A stretch of 64,000 bases of DNA from Globisporangium splendens (GCA_006386115.1 VFIW01000013.1:310001-374000), one strand, 5' to 3'. Shown: positions 17,484 through 28,251, numbered from the stretch's first letter. Numbers and translations: made by a program. Notes: generated by a model from the letters alone, not told the origin.

Positions 17484-19868
17484 CTACACCAGCGACGCGT
17501 TAATCGCAACGGGGATCGTGATCTTCTGCGCCGTCACCTCCGCCTGCAGCAAGTAGTTCTGGTACGCGTCTTGCGGCGCAGTGAACGTGAACCCTGTCGC
17601 ACACGCTGCCGTGTACGCGACGATGCTCCATTTCAGCGTCGTGCCATTCCAGCACGCCTTCCACGTCTTGGCGGCCGTGGCGCTCGCGATCCACCGGCCA
17701 CTCGTGTTGATGAACGCGACCGCACTGCTCGACGTCGTGCTCGGCTCGTTCTCCGCCCACGACCACGCCTGCGCCTTCATGCGCGCGCCGTCGACCATGT
17801 CCGTGGCCACCAAGTTGAGGTTCCAGCGCACAAAGTTGGCCAGGTTCCCCGAGTCCAGCGTCGTCGGCAGCACTTGAGTGATCGTACCGGCCTCGCCCAG
17901 CGAGATGTACCGGAGCACCGACTGGTACGAGCGCACAAAGTAGTTGCTGCTGTAGATCGCGATCCCGCCAATACTGCGTGACGCATCCGGGAGCGTGTTG
18001 ATGAACTTGGTGTCGAGGATCTTGTGGCCGCCACAGAAATCCGTCAGGCTGTACGCGACGCCCGTGTTCGAGTTCGCGAGTACGAACACGCGCTGGTTCT
18101 TGTCGATGAAGTCCTGGATCGTGCCGTTGGTCCACTTGCTCGCCGCCAACGCGTTGATCGACGCCATTGGCACGATCAGATCACCAAACACGTCGACTAG
18201 GAGCGCGTTCAAGTCGGTCAGCTTGCTCAACCGCGAGAGCTCCGAGCCTGTGTCCAGGTACAAGAACAGCGGTTCCTTCTGGTTTTCGGGTTTGTCCAGC
18301 CACGCGCGCAGTTCCAGGAACGTGTCGCGGGTCTTGGGTTGTTCCTCGGGGCGGATCCCCGACACTGAAGGGAAGCACCCGAGCAACTCGGGCCCCCACA
18401 GGATCGTGCCGTACTTGGCCAGCTTCGCGTCGATCGCGCCAAACAGTGCCGTGATCGACGCCGAGCCCAGGTTTCCGCAGTGCGCCGTGTGCAGATCGTC
18501 CAGAAAGTAGTGCGCGTCGACTTCGAGCCACCGCACGCCGAGCTGCAACTGGTCCGTAAGACTCAGCGCGTGATTGTTCGTCTTGAGGTACGAGTACGCC
18601 TTGAGCGGGTTCAGGTTCAAGTTGAAGAGCTGGTCGCGGTTGCCGAACCCGTCGGCGAGCGTGATCGCACTGTTGTGCGTCGATGGGATCTGCGCGTAGC
18701 AGATGGGTCCCTTGTACGTGAGCTTGCGTTGGTACGCCAAGGTCTGGTTGAGCCACGTGGACACTGACGCGGTTCCCTTTTGACACACTTCGCTGCACAT
18801 CGTGCCAGCAGCGTCGCACTTTTGCACCTTCGTGCACGTCACGTCGACGAGGCTGTTCTTCCCGGGCTTGTTCGTGCCGGGCGCGATCGTCTTGGTGAAT
18901 TGCGGGATCATGTACGACGGGTTCGTGCATTTCGACGCGAACGTGCACGTCGTCGTGCCGGGCACCGCGTTCACGAACTTGGTCGTCGTGGACGCAAACT
19001 CGACGACGCCGTTGAGGAACTGCTCGACCGTCGAGCCGAGCAAGTACGCGAACGCATTCTGCACGGTCTCGAGCAGCGGACGGATCTGGTGCGTGCAGCA
19101 TCCGTAGTCGATCGTCCTGGCGGTCGCGAGGTTGGCGCTGTCAGTGTAGTCTTTGCCGCTCATCGCATTGCACTCTTGGCCCGCCGAAGCCGTGAAGAAC
19201 GGCATCAGGAACGAGTCGATCACGGAGAACTGTGCCTGGGTGAACTTGGTCGTGAGCTGCGAGTAGATCGACGTGCCGCAGGTCTGTGTCGCGTCGCGCT
19301 TGGAGCAGAAGAAGCTGTTGACGCCGTTCACGGCTTCGTTGAGCAGGAACGAGTTCTTGCTCACGTTCGACGGTACGGCCAGGTTGAGGAGATCCAAGAT
19401 GTCGCTTATCTGTGAGCAGCACGTGAGATCGCTTTGGAAGATTGGGAGCAAATCTGGCAGTAATGATTTGGCGCACGGCGAGATGACGGTGTTGAGCGTC
19501 GAGCAGAACGAGTCCATCTGTGTCGCGGTCGTCGCTTTCATGTGCTGGTAGAACAACACGGAGATCTGGTCGGGTGCCGCGACCATCTTGGTGACCAAGT
19601 CAACGATACTCGTTACCGAAGGGTTCGTTTGCAGTCCCAGGAGACCATCCAGTGAGCATTCTGTCGACGCCACCGCGAGCACTTGCAGGAACTTGTCCAA
19701 GTTGTTGCCGACACAGTAGTCGAGACCATAGTCGGCAGGCAGGATCGTGAACGGAGCTGCAGTGCACGTCGCAGCACTGACGCTGGTACTAGGACCATTA
19801 TTAGAGAACAGACCGAGCGCAGCGACTGCGAGAGAGACCGCGCGGGTCAAGAATCGTCGAGGCGCCAT
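17484..19868 (-). CDS. Secreted PLC-like phosphodiesterase 2
   Basis: 794 residues on the minus strand from the ATG at 19868 (the frame from 19871 adds a GTG). It is the inverted twin of the gene at 13926. After residue about 85 the two proteins are identical apart from isolated changes (AAGTMCSE here against AAGTTCSE). The first 85 residues differ in patches (FLTRAVSLAVAALGL; FLQVLAVASTECSLDGLLGLQ). The catalytic His/Asp set of the PI-PLC-like barrel is retained, as is the signal peptide. It is expected to act outside the cell or in the secretory route; substrate not determined. Near identity of the 3' 2.1 kb with a diverged 5' end points to recent gene conversion between arms. Confidence 0.85.
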   Translation of the reverse strand: MAPRRFLTRAVSLAVAALGLFSNNGPSTSVSAATCTAAPFTILPADYGLDYCVGNNLDKFLQVLAVASTECSLDGLLGLQTNPSVTSIVDLVTKMVAAPDQISVLFYQHMKATTATQMDSFCSTLNTVISPCAKSLLPDLLPIFQSDLTCCSQISDILDLLNLAVPSNVSKNSFLLNEAVNGVNSFFCSKRDATQTCGTSIYSQLTTKFTQAQFSVIDSFLMPFFTASAGQECNAMSGKDYTDSANLATARTIDYGCCTHQIRPLLETVQNAFAYLLGSTVEQFLNGVVEFASTTTKFVNAVPGTTTCTFASKCTNPSYMIPQFTKTIAPGTNKPGKNSLVDVTCTKVQKCDAAGTMCSEVCQKGTASVSTWLNQTLAYQRKLTYKGPICYAQIPSTHNSAITLADGFGNRDQLFNLNLNPLKAYSYLKTNNHALSLTDQLQLGVRWLEVDAHYFLDDLHTAHCGNLGSASITALFGAIDAKLAKYGTILWGPELLGCFPSVSGIRPEEQPKTRDTFLELRAWLDKPENQKEPLFLYLDTGSELSRLSKLTDLNALLVDVFGDLIVPMASINALAASKWTNGTIQDFIDKNQRVFVLANSNTGVAYSLTDFCGGHKILDTKFINTLPDASRSIGGIAIYSSNYFVRSYQSVLRYISLGEAGTITQVLPTTLDSGNLANFVRWNLNLVATDMVDGARMKAQAWSWAENEPSTTSSSAVAFINTSGRWIASATAAKTWKACWNGTTLKWSIVAYTAACATGFTFTAPQDAYQNYLLQAEVTAQKITIPVAINASLV

Positions 19869-20562
19869 CACGAAGGCAAAGTTGATGACTTCGCCGGTCG
19901 GGAGCGGATTGCCGAATGAGTGGAAATGCCATCGTGTCCGGTGTCTGCGCAGTCAGGCTCTCGTTGGATCGGTCTCTTTCTCTCCCGTCAACTGTGGCAC
20001 GATGGCTTGAGGCATCTCCCAGTGCAGGGCACAGCGGGAGGAGCTCTGTGAGGCATGTGGTGACTCATTCTTCAACTCGAGCCACCACTTTCTCAGGTTT
20101 CTACCGCTTGTTTTCGCTCAAAGTCTGATAGAGGAGTGACTTGATTTGTGCAAATTTTAGAATGAGCTGTTCGGCAAGGAGGATGGATGAAGTGCCGGGA
20201 AGATGGTGGAATGCTGGTCTCACTTGAAGTGAAAGTAGATTTGAACAGTGCATTTATTGAGCGGTGGTATAAGATTTACAAGGTAATCTATTGTAAGAGA
20301 CACTACTTGTCGCTGATTTATCTCTCAAAAGAATCTATAGCCAAAATATCCGATGCATGCGCTTTCAAAGGTGTCCTTACTTGTGAATGCTCCAGCGAGT
20401 ACTATATTTTTCGAACCAGGGTGATCTGATTCGGTCCAACAAATTCAATCTGTAATCAAACAGGCCATAAATTCTGGCTGCTGACACGGCAGAGCAGAGC
20501 GCCATGCGTTCAACTTCCGTTGAGCCATCGACGTCGTCACTTTACGTCTTCTCATGGAAGTG
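19869..20562. other. Intergenic, promoter side of PLC-like gene 2
   Basis: About 700 bp, AT-rich to the right, with no supported gene. It ends at the PLC relic. Confidence 0.4.
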
Positions 20563-20950
20563 AGCACCAGCGTCGTGTTTTGGTAGTTTCGACATGATCT
20601 TTTTGCTCTTTGTGCCGTCACATTTCCTGCAATGCGATGTAAATCTAGTACGCATCTGGTGGCGCAACATACATGTAAACGCTGCTGCACCATTCCACCA
20701 CGTTTACAGAGTTTTGCGCCAGGGGAGCTCATTCGGCGCTGGTGTAGATACATGCTGTCGCACTGCTGAAAGACGTGCTTACTAGTTCGTCTTGATTGCC
20801 ACAGCCACGCTGTAGACGCCATATTTTTGCCGCCGACCATATCCGTGCTCACCACGTTTGTCCTCGCTCCAATGTTCCAAAAAGGAACTGGTGCACTCAA
20901 CCTGGCGTCAGTTTCCTCTGACCTGCCGGCTTCGAGTCTTGATTCCCTGA
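20563..20950 (-). pseudogene. Decayed 3' fragment of a third PLC-like gene
   Basis: On the minus strand one frame reads WNIGARTNVVSTDMVGGKNM ... AWLW, matching WNLNLVATDMVDGARM ... AWSW of the intact PLC genes. Shifting frame, AAGCACGTCTTTCAGCAGTG matches the THR/SER stretch that follows. Further on, VYMYVAPPDAY followed by a stop matches GFTFTAPQDAYQNYL, and the last bases ending near 20563 match the intact 3' end (CGCGTCGCTGGTG). At least two frameshifts and several stops separate these pieces, so it is non-functional. It has the same orientation as PLC-like gene 2 and lies next to another tiny gene. Confidence 0.75.
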
Positions 20951-21199
20951 ACCTCAAGTCACCCTGAAGCTAAATGTGATCTGCACAAGCCCACGTCACA
21001 TCCATCTAGTCTATGCGCATTGTCACTCGGCATGGGAGCTTGCATAAGACCTCGGAGACGTTGCATAAGTTTCGCTTTTTACAGACTGTGTGATGCTTTG
21101 CCCCTATAGCTGGCAACACTCCGTGGTCTCAGGCTCTACTATGAAAAGCTTCCTTCATCTGCTAACCGACGCTGCTATCGGTGAATCCTCCATTTCAGC
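20951..21199. other. Intergenic upstream of tiny gene copy 3
   Basis: About 250 bp separating the PLC relic from the tiny gene promoter. No gene seen. Confidence 0.35.
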
Positions 21200-21217
21200 T
21201 CACTTTCGAATTTTCTC
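21200..21217 (+). promoter_or_regulatory. Inr/FPR core promoter of tiny gene at 21261
   Basis: TCACTTTCGAATTTTCTC, 61 nt before the ATG, followed by CAAGTCACT as in the other copies. Confidence 0.6.
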
Positions 21218-21260
21218 TCAAGTCACTACAGCAAGAACCGAAACACTCAAGCAAGCAACC

Positions 21261-21428
21261 ATGGGTCGCAAGAACAGCACCAAGCAACAACAACAAACCA
21301 AGCCAATGCCAGAGAAGAAGGCAGCGCCAGCGCCTGAACCCAAGAAGCAACCAATGCAGCAGCCTCAGCCTGCAGCGAAGGAAGCGCCAGCGGCCACCAA
21401 GGGAGGCAAGAAGGGCGGCAAGAAGTAG
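21261..21428 (+). CDS. Tiny Lys/Gln/Pro/Ala-rich protein, copy 3
   Basis: 55 residues, MGRKNSTKQQ start and TKGGKKGGKK end, with KPMPEKKAAPAPEPKK in the middle. Same single-exon form, promoter spacing and codon pattern as the copies at 17132, 33135, 33965, 38450 and 39271. It occupies the place where the first exon of the adjacent ligase pseudogene should be: 115 bp after its stop the surviving second exon of that pseudogene begins. Function unknown; a short, highly basic, presumably disordered protein. Confidence 0.7.
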   Translation: MGRKNSTKQQQQTKPMPEKKAAPAPEPKKQPMQQPQPAAKEAPAATKGGKKGGKK

Positions 21429-21542
21429 ACCTCTCTTCCTGCTGAAGTTGAAGAGTGCGAGCGACAGCACGATTCTTTCGTATTTGACATGCACCACAAA
21501 ACCTATTTACAAAAAGGCTTCTTTTTCTTGCATTATGTCCAG

Positions 21543-22977
21543 GTCGTGATTCTTCACTTGATCAACTGCATCGAGTATCCAGTTGTCTTCTATGCGTTAA
21601 ATCGACTCGGCGTGATCTGTTCGCCAGCATCTCCGCTGTTCAACGCGAGTGAGCTGATCGACCAGATAAATGTGGCAAAAGCAAGTGTGTTGACGGACAG
21701 ATCGTGGGCTTTGTGTGTGCAGAGGATTCATTGCAAAGGGTGTACCATTCCCAGATTTACCACCAGTTGATCCACTTGCCGTTGTAATGCTCCCATTCTC
21801 GAGTGGGACAACAGCGCGTCCAAAGGTGTGTGAACATTTCAATGGAAGCTAACATAATTGCAACCATACTGCTGGTTCAACGCCGTTGACGTGGGAATGC
21901 GATCTATATTTGCAGGGCGTGAAATTGTCGGCGCGGACATTGGTTGAGATGACGCTTCCGTTCAGCTATATCGATGAGCCTGGTCCATTCACTCTCGCAG
22001 TACTCCCGTTTTTCCATATCATGGCCACAACTCTTTTCCTGTCCTGCGTCTACAGAAGCAAAACCGCGGTTGTGCTTCCCCGGTTCGAGCCAGAAATGTA
22101 CCTGAGTTTGGTCGTCAAGTACAAAGTCGAGAAGCTGCACGTCGCGCCGCCTCTGGTGCTGTTTCTGGCTCAACATCCATTGGTCGGTAAGTACGATCTT
22201 TCTCATGTAAAGCTGATTGGATGTGGCGGTGCACCGTTGGGTGTTGAAGTCGAGGAAATGGCGGAGAAACGACTGCATGCCAAAGTACTGCAAGGGTTCG
22301 GCATGAGCGAGCTCGGCGGCGCGAGCACATACTCTACTCAAGACGCCAAACGACTAGGGTCAGCAGGGAAACTGATTCCGAATATGGACATGAAAGTTGT
22401 CTGCGTGCAAACTGGTGCCGAGTTGTCGCCGAACGAGCATGGTGAGTTATTATTCCGAACTCGTCATCCAATGGATGGATACTTGAACGAACCTGATGAG
22501 ACCAAAGTCGTATTCACGCAAGACGGATTCTTGCGATCGGGGGACGTAGGCTACATTGATGAGAATGGGTTCGTGTTTCTCGTCGATCGTATCAAAGAGC
22601 TGATCAAGTACAAAGGGCACCAAGTCGCGCCTGCCGAGCTGGAAGATGTCCTGAACAGCCATCCGAGTGTCGCTGATTCCTGCTGTGTCCGGGGCTTTGA
22701 TGTGAAGACCTGGGAAGAGATCCCCAAGGCATTCGTTGTGCTGCGAAACGCCATGAGTGCCAAGCCTGTCACTACGGAAGAACCAATGGAGTACGTTGCT
22801 GGCAAAGTCGCTCCGATCAAGAAAGTGCGCGCCGTGGAATTCACGGACTCGATCCCGAGAAGTCTCTCGGGGGAGATCATCCGTCGCGAACTCCAAGCGA
22901 AAGAAGACAAGCAGGTCGCACTGGCCAAGGCTTGGCACTCGCCACACAAGAGGTCTACGAATAGTATGCTGATGTGA
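21543..22977 (+). pseudogene. 4-coumarate-CoA ligase-like gene 1, truncated pseudogene
   Basis: Related to the five ligase genes downstream. Exon 1 is absent. Exon 2 (21543-21680, still exactly 138 nt and preceded by a good acceptor ATGTCCAG) reads VVILHLINCIEYPVVFYALN. Intron 2 and most of exon 3 are gone. Exon 4 (21723-21825, 103 nt as in its relatives) reads LPFSSGTTARPK. Intron 4 is 21826-21915 and exon 5 21916-22977 is fully open. In exon 5 the AMP-binding blocks are present, but the C-terminal SLSGKI motif reads SLSGEI: the adenylation-essential Lys is Glu (GAG at 22873). It ends without SRL. Loss of the start, a frame break and a dead catalytic residue make it a pseudogene, although the long open exon 5 suggests recent decay. 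Confidence 0.85.
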
Positions 22978-23511
22978 TCGATACATGAGGTTCGCTTCAA
23001 CGTTCCAAATGAATGATATTGCCCAATTATCGACAATGTCAAAGCATCTCAATTAATTGCTGATGCATTTTTTGTGCACCTAATCACTTCAGCAATACAA
23101 GTGCAGCGCAAGTTAAACCGTTTGAGGGGCGGAGAAATGAAATGTTGAGCCGTTGACAAGCCATGTAGAGTCGCCAAATGCAGATTAAATCCGCATTTAC
23201 TTCTTAAATACTTCAACATCCCTTCGCATCCGCATTCTTCCCATGAAATATTTAGCCGAATCACCAAGCTGAGGCGCGCGGACCTGAGACGATGGACTCC
23301 CACTGTGCTTGCCTGTCCTTTATCCCAAGCATCCTGGACGCCGCGAATGACCCCCGATCGCCACTTCGCGGCGGTCCCATGCGGCCAGATGGGAGGTCCA
23401 TCGCCTGTCTGTTCCGACTCCAGACAGGACGCGAAGTCCTCCACTGCCCTATGCTCCTCATTCCCGAATTCGTGGCACTGCGCGCGAGCCGATTGATTAA
23501 AAGCAGGCGAG
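22978..23511. other. Intergenic between ligase genes 1 and 2
   Basis: About 530 bp, AT-rich on the left. The promoter of ligase gene 2 is on the right. Confidence 0.4.
23457..23471 (+). promoter_or_regulatory. Inr/FPR-like promoter of ligase gene 2
   Basis: CTCATTCCCGAATTC-type sequence, initiator TCATTCC plus an AATT flank, about 50 nt before the ATG at 23512. Confidence 0.45.
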
Positions 23512-25477
23512 ATGATCTACTCGTCGTCGCACGACGAGCTCCCGATCCCGCAGGACAAGACGGTCTGGAGCTTCCTGGAGCAGCATGCGACCAACGAGAA
23601 CGCGCTCAAGCCCGCGTTCATCTGCGCACTCACGGCGCGCGACGTGAGCTTTGCGCAGCTGGTGGAACAGGCCAAACACATCGTCGCGGGTCTCCATGCG
23701 AACGGGATCAAGAAGGGCGATGTATGTAGCTTGCACTTTAAATGAGGTTTTGCTGCTTGTGTGCTTAGGAGTTGTTGTGGCTTTTCTGCTTAATAGGCTG
23801 TGATTCTGCACTCGATCAATTGCATCGAGTACGCACTCGTGTTCTTTGCGCTGAACCGTCTCGGCGCGATCTGCTCGCCGTCGTCTCCAATGTTCAATGC
23901 GCACGAGCTCGGCGTCCAAATCGAGCTTTCGCAGGTAATGAAGACTGTGACTCAGTGCCGCGTATATCTCGACGATGTTGCTGATGGCAATGACTTGAAT
24001 ATTGATGGAATAATAGGCGAAAGCCGTGGTTACGCACAAAGCGCTCGCGCACGTCGCCCTTGATGCCGCAAAGCACTGCGGCATTCCGGAATCGCAGGTG
24101 TACACGATGGCGGAGGCACCAGCGCACGAGCACGAGCTGGCGTTGCCATCCATCGAGTGAGTTTGTGTCGATTGCTGTCGGCCATATCCACATTTTTTAA
24201 AATTGACTTGGATTTTTGTGTAGGGAGCTGATAGCGGCAGCTCGACCATTTCCAGAGTTGCCTCCGATGGACCCGGAAGAGGTGGTGTTCCTGCCATTTT
24301 CCAGCGGCACGACTGGCCTTCCAAAGGTACATATTTCCCGTCTAAAGCGCAGTCAGGCTTCTTTTTCGGCAGCATATTTTCTGATCCACTCTGTGCCATT
24401 CGCAATATACAGGGCGTCCAGATCACGGCGAAGGCGCTCATGGCGTCTGCAGTGATCTACAGTTACATCGATCGCCCCCCTCGCTACACGCTTGGGTTGC
24501 TCCCGTTCTTCCACATCATGGCCACGATGGTCATCCACTCGTGTATGTACAAGGCCAAGGCGGTCGTGGTGCTGCCGCGATTCCAGCCCGAGACGTTTCT
24601 GGGTACCATTCAAAAGTACAAACTCGAGAAGGCTCTTATCGCGCCACCCGTTATGTTGCTGTTGGCGCAACACCCGATTGTCGACGAGTACGATCTGTCG
24701 TCGCTCAAGGAGCTCGGATGCGGCGGCGCGTCTCTGGGTATTGAGATCGAGTCCATGGTCGAGAAGCGCCTCAACCTGACCGTCGTGCAGGGCTACGGGA
24801 TGACGGAGCTCGCTGGCGCGGCCACGTTCTCCCAGTTGCATCTGAAACGACCAGGTTCTGTCGGCCCCTTGGTGCCGAATGTGCGCATGAAGGTGAAATG
24901 CCTGACAACAGGCGCGAATTTGCCTCCGAACGAGCGCGGCGAGCTCACGTTCCACGTTCCGTCGCTGATGATCGGGTATCTGAACAACGAGAGCGCGACG
25001 TCCGAAGCCTTTGACGATGACGGGTTCTTGCACACGGGCGATGTCGGGTACGTGGACGACGACGGCTTCGTGTTCATCGTGGATCGCATCAAGGAGATGA
25101 TCAAGTACAAGGGCCACCAGGTCGCGCCGGCCGAGCTCGAGGATGTGCTGAACAACCACCCGAGCGTCGCGGACTCATGCTGCGTGCGTGGGTTGGACGC
25201 GGCGACCGGCGAAGAGGTCCCCAAGGCGTACATCGTGCTGCGACCGGAGACTGCGACCGGAGTCGCTCCGTTTAACACCGAGGACGTGATCGCGTACGTC
25301 GCGACCAAAGTGGCGCCGTACAAGAAGGTGCGGCAGGTGGAGGTGATCGACGCGATCCCCAAGAGTGTCTCGGGCAAGATCCTGCGGCGCCAGCTGCAGG
25401 AGAAGGAGAACGAAAAGATCCGTAACCGCGGAGTGTCGTCGTCATCGCCAACAGGACCTGTGGCGCATCCGGCGTGA
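23512..25477 (+). CDS. 4-coumarate-CoA ligase-like protein 2 (no PTS1)
   Basis: ANL-superfamily adenylating enzyme (4CL/acyl-CoA synthetase): carboxylate + ATP + CoA to acyl-CoA. Exons 23512-23721, 23797-23934, 24017-24156, 24224-24326, 24413-25477, joining in frame to 551 residues. Introns 67-86 bp, all GT-AG. Motifs: LPFSSGTTGLPKG (P-loop-like A3), YGMTELAG (A5), DDGFLHTGDVGYVDDDG (A7), VDRIKEMIKYKGHQV (A8) and PKSVSGKILRRQL with the catalytic Lys (A10). Unlike genes 3-6 the C-terminus ends GPVAHPA rather than SRL, so it may be cytosolic. Substrate (phenylpropanoid, fatty or other acid) cannot be read from sequence; the 4CL label is by family resemblance. Confidence 0.85.
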
Positions 25478-25945
25478 GTTGCGGATGTTGAAGATCGAGC
25501 ATTGATGCATTACGAGCGGATGAGGGAGTGCGCGCCATCATCTTGTCTTGGTTTAACAGCTGCTTGCGCGCACTGGAGAGCAGCGCGATTGAAGTTGAAC
25601 TTGTGGCGTGAGTCCATCACTCGGCTCGCATTCCCTTTTAACAACGTGGAATATCTCCTCTAGCATAATAGAGAGGCTATTGATTTATACATCATGCAAT
25701 CAGGATAGAAGCACGTAGGAAGATTTAAATAGACTACCGATAATATTGTTATATCCATTTCCGAAGTATGCACAGGATCGGATCGGTTCGAAATTCTACG
25801 CTCTTCCCACAGTGCAGCCCATAAGCTGGGATATAATTCCAGTCGCTTCATCTCGGCATCCACGTGCGTTCGCGGCGGCCTTGCTCAATGCGCCGCACTT
25901 TGACAAATTCTCCCTCGAGACCACCCCCTTGCTCAGTTTCTTAGC
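25478..25945. other. Intergenic between ligase genes 2 and 3
   Basis: About 470 bp, AT-rich in the middle. A candidate Inr/FPR (GCACTTTGACAAATTC, about 25896-25911) lies about 50 nt before the next ATG. Confidence 0.4.
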
Positions 25946-27859
25946 ATGGTGTTCACGTCGCCGTTCGCGGACCTGCCGCTGCCGCAGGACAAGACGATCT
26001 GGAGCTTCCTGGAGCAGAACGCGACCAACGAGAACGCGCTCAAGCCCGCGTTCATCTGCGCGCTCACGGGACGCCACGTCACGTTCGAGCAGGTGTTCAC
26101 GCGAGCCAAGCAGATCGTCGCGGGGCTGCACGCCAACGGCATCAAGAAGGGCGAGGTGCGTGCCAAATGTCATCCATTTTCACGTCCATTAGTCTTATTT
26201 ATTGCATGTTTGTGGTGACTTCAGGTGGTGATTGTGCACTCGTTCAACTGCGTTGAGTACCCGATGGTGTTCCTCGCGCTCAACCGGCTCGGCGCGATCT
26301 GCTCACCGTCGTCCCCGATGTTCAATGTCCAGGAGCTGACCGACCAGATCGAGCTCGCCAAGGTACATTGCAGAGAATGAATGCTTCAACGCTGATGATA
26401 GAATGGAATCTCATAAGCATACTGCTTGCATTCACGTAGGCGACCGTGATCATTTCGCACAAGGCGCTTGTGCCAGTTGCGCTAGAGGCAGCGACGCGGT
26501 CCGGCATCGCGCAAAGCCAAGTGTACACCATGGCGGACGCACCTGGTTCGCTCCCATTACAGTCTCTTGAGTACGTTTCTCTTTAAGGCTAAGCCACGAC
26601 CATTTTACTTGCTCGTGCTAAAGCTGAATATGTGTCTGTAGGCAACTGATTGAGCGCAACCTGCCGTTCCCAGCAAACTTGCCGCTCCCCAGCCCATCCG
26701 ACGTGGTGGACTTGCCATTCTCCAGCGGCACCACAGCGCGGCCAAAAGTAACGTTCTTTTCTCTCTACATTACTAGTAGCGAGTGAGTATATAACTGCAA
26801 TGCCTCCTATTGTTGTAATGGCAGGGCGTGGAGCTGACTGCGCGGGCACTACTCGCGGTCACGATCGGCTATGTGCACTTGAACCCGCCGGCAAAGTACC
26901 GCCTGGGGTTGCTGCCGTTTTTCCACATCACGGCCACGATGGAGTTCCACTCGTGCGTGTACTCAGGCACGGCCATGGTGATTCTCCCACGATTCGACCC
27001 CGAGGTGTTCCTGCGCGTCGTGCAGGACTATAAGATCGATGGGTTCATCATCGCGCCGCCCATCGCGCTGTTCCTTGCGCAGCACCCGATGGTCGAGAAG
27101 TTTGACTTGTCCCATGTACGTGAGATCGGCTGCGGTGGTGCACCATTAGGCGTGGAGGTCGAGAGCATGGCGGAGAAACGTACCGGTGCGACGCTGCTCC
27201 AAGGCTACGGCATGACGGAGCTCTGCGGCGCCATCACGTGCTCAAATATCAACACCAAGCGACTCGGCTCTGCGGGAAAGTTGATGCCAAATGCGCGCAT
27301 GAAAGTGATGTCGCTCTCGACAAACAAGGAACTGGGTCCAAACGAAGCTGGCGAGCTGTTGTTCTTCTCGCCGCAGCTCTTGAGAGGATACTACACCAAT
27401 CCAGAGGCCAATGCGGCTGCCTTTGACGAAGAAGGGTACCTTCGCACGGGAGACATCGGATACATTGACGACGACGGCTTCGTGTTTATTGTGGATCGTA
27501 TCAAGGAGCTGATCAAGTACAAGGGCCATCAAGTGGCTCCAGCAGAGCTCGAGGATGTGCTGAACAACCACCCGAGCGTCGCGGACGCGGCGTGTGTTCG
27601 TGGATTGGACGTCAAGACAGGCGAGGAGATCCCAAAGGCGTACGTGGTTCTGAAAGAAGGCGCACCTCCAGTGACCGAGCAAGACGTGATGGCGTTTGTG
27701 CAAACCAAAGTGGCGCCGTACAAGTTCGTGCGTGAGCTCGAGTTCATCGACGCCATCCCAAAGAGCTTGTCGGGCAAGATCCTGCGTCGTGTGCTCCAGG
27801 TGAAGGAGAACGACAAGATCGCAGCGGCGCGCAAAAACCAAGTGCAGAGCCGTCTATAA
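25946..27859 (+). CDS. 4-coumarate-CoA ligase-like protein 3 (PTS1 SRL)
   Basis: Exons 25946-26155, 26225-26362, 26440-26570, 26642-26747 and 26825-27859 join to 539 residues. Exon phases and lengths (210, 138, 131, 106, 1035) parallel genes 2 and 4. AMP-binding motif LPFSSGTTARPKGVE, YGMTELCG, TGDIGYIDDDGF, and PKSLSGKILRRVL with the A10 Lys intact. The last residues are QSRL: a canonical type-1 peroxisomal targeting signal (SKL variant), so action in peroxisomes, for example activating side-chain acids for beta-oxidation, is likely by inference. Tandem with genes 2, 4 and 5 on the same strand, each with its own promoter. Confidence 0.87.
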
Positions 27860-27996
27860 GTGTGGTTTTGAGGTCGGCTGTTGAACAGCGAGCAGCTGTC
27901 TGTGTCGTTAACATTGTGTGTAGACAAAAGTGTCCAATTGTTTGCTTGAATTGTCCAAGTCACGTGGACGCCTTTTTCCAGTGACACCTTGTGCGT

Positions 27997-28093
27997 TTAT
28001 CCCGTATTGGTAGGATAAGCCCACTATTTGTCCCATGTGGGACAAAACTCCGATTTTTCGTTCGTAACAAACGGGTAATTTACCCATTTGTTA
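27997..28093. repeat. Three adjacent hairpin-forming inverted repeats
   Basis: TTATCC/GGATAA (27997-28002 with 28013-28018); TTGTCCCA TG TGGGACAA (28028-28045, perfect 8 bp stem); and TAACAAACGGGTAA t TTACCCATTTGTTA (28065-28093, 14 bp stem with one mismatch). Clustered palindromes of this kind are seen in MITE-like elements or replication pause sites. No target duplication was identified. Confidence 0.55.
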
Positions 28094-28251
28094 AGTTCGT
28101 GACATCCGTATATCGAACTTGTCGGATTATTGAACCTGGTCATCCACAGTGGGACACCCTGCCAGATGCCCTCCGCACGTGCCAATGCAGAAAGCGCAGC
28201 GTGCATTCACACAATCGCGAGTGCGTCTTTGAGTCCACGGACCTCTCAGAG

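Larger units (their letters stand above)
17132..19868 (-). repeat. Inverted repeat 1, right arm
   Basis: Mirror image of 13926-16643. Covers the tiny gene at 17132, an identical 175 bp intergenic piece and PLC-like gene 2. The PLC start codons in the two arms pair exactly. Confidence 0.9.

Noticed and set aside
18181..19101. Long antisense/alternative frames (up to 306 codons) inside the PLC and other GC-rich genes
   Set aside because: His/Arg/Val-rich composition, no motifs, and present in mirrored form in both arms; shadows of the PLC frame.
21681..21722. Possible GC-AG intron (GCAAGT ... GTGCAG) rescuing ligase pseudogene 1
   Set aside because: 42 bp is shorter than all other introns here, and joining at that acceptor gives the wrong phase for exon 4; exon 3 would still be missing.
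25780..25800. tRNA B-box-like GGTTCGAAATT
   Set aside because: No matching A box, acceptor stem or cloverleaf around it.
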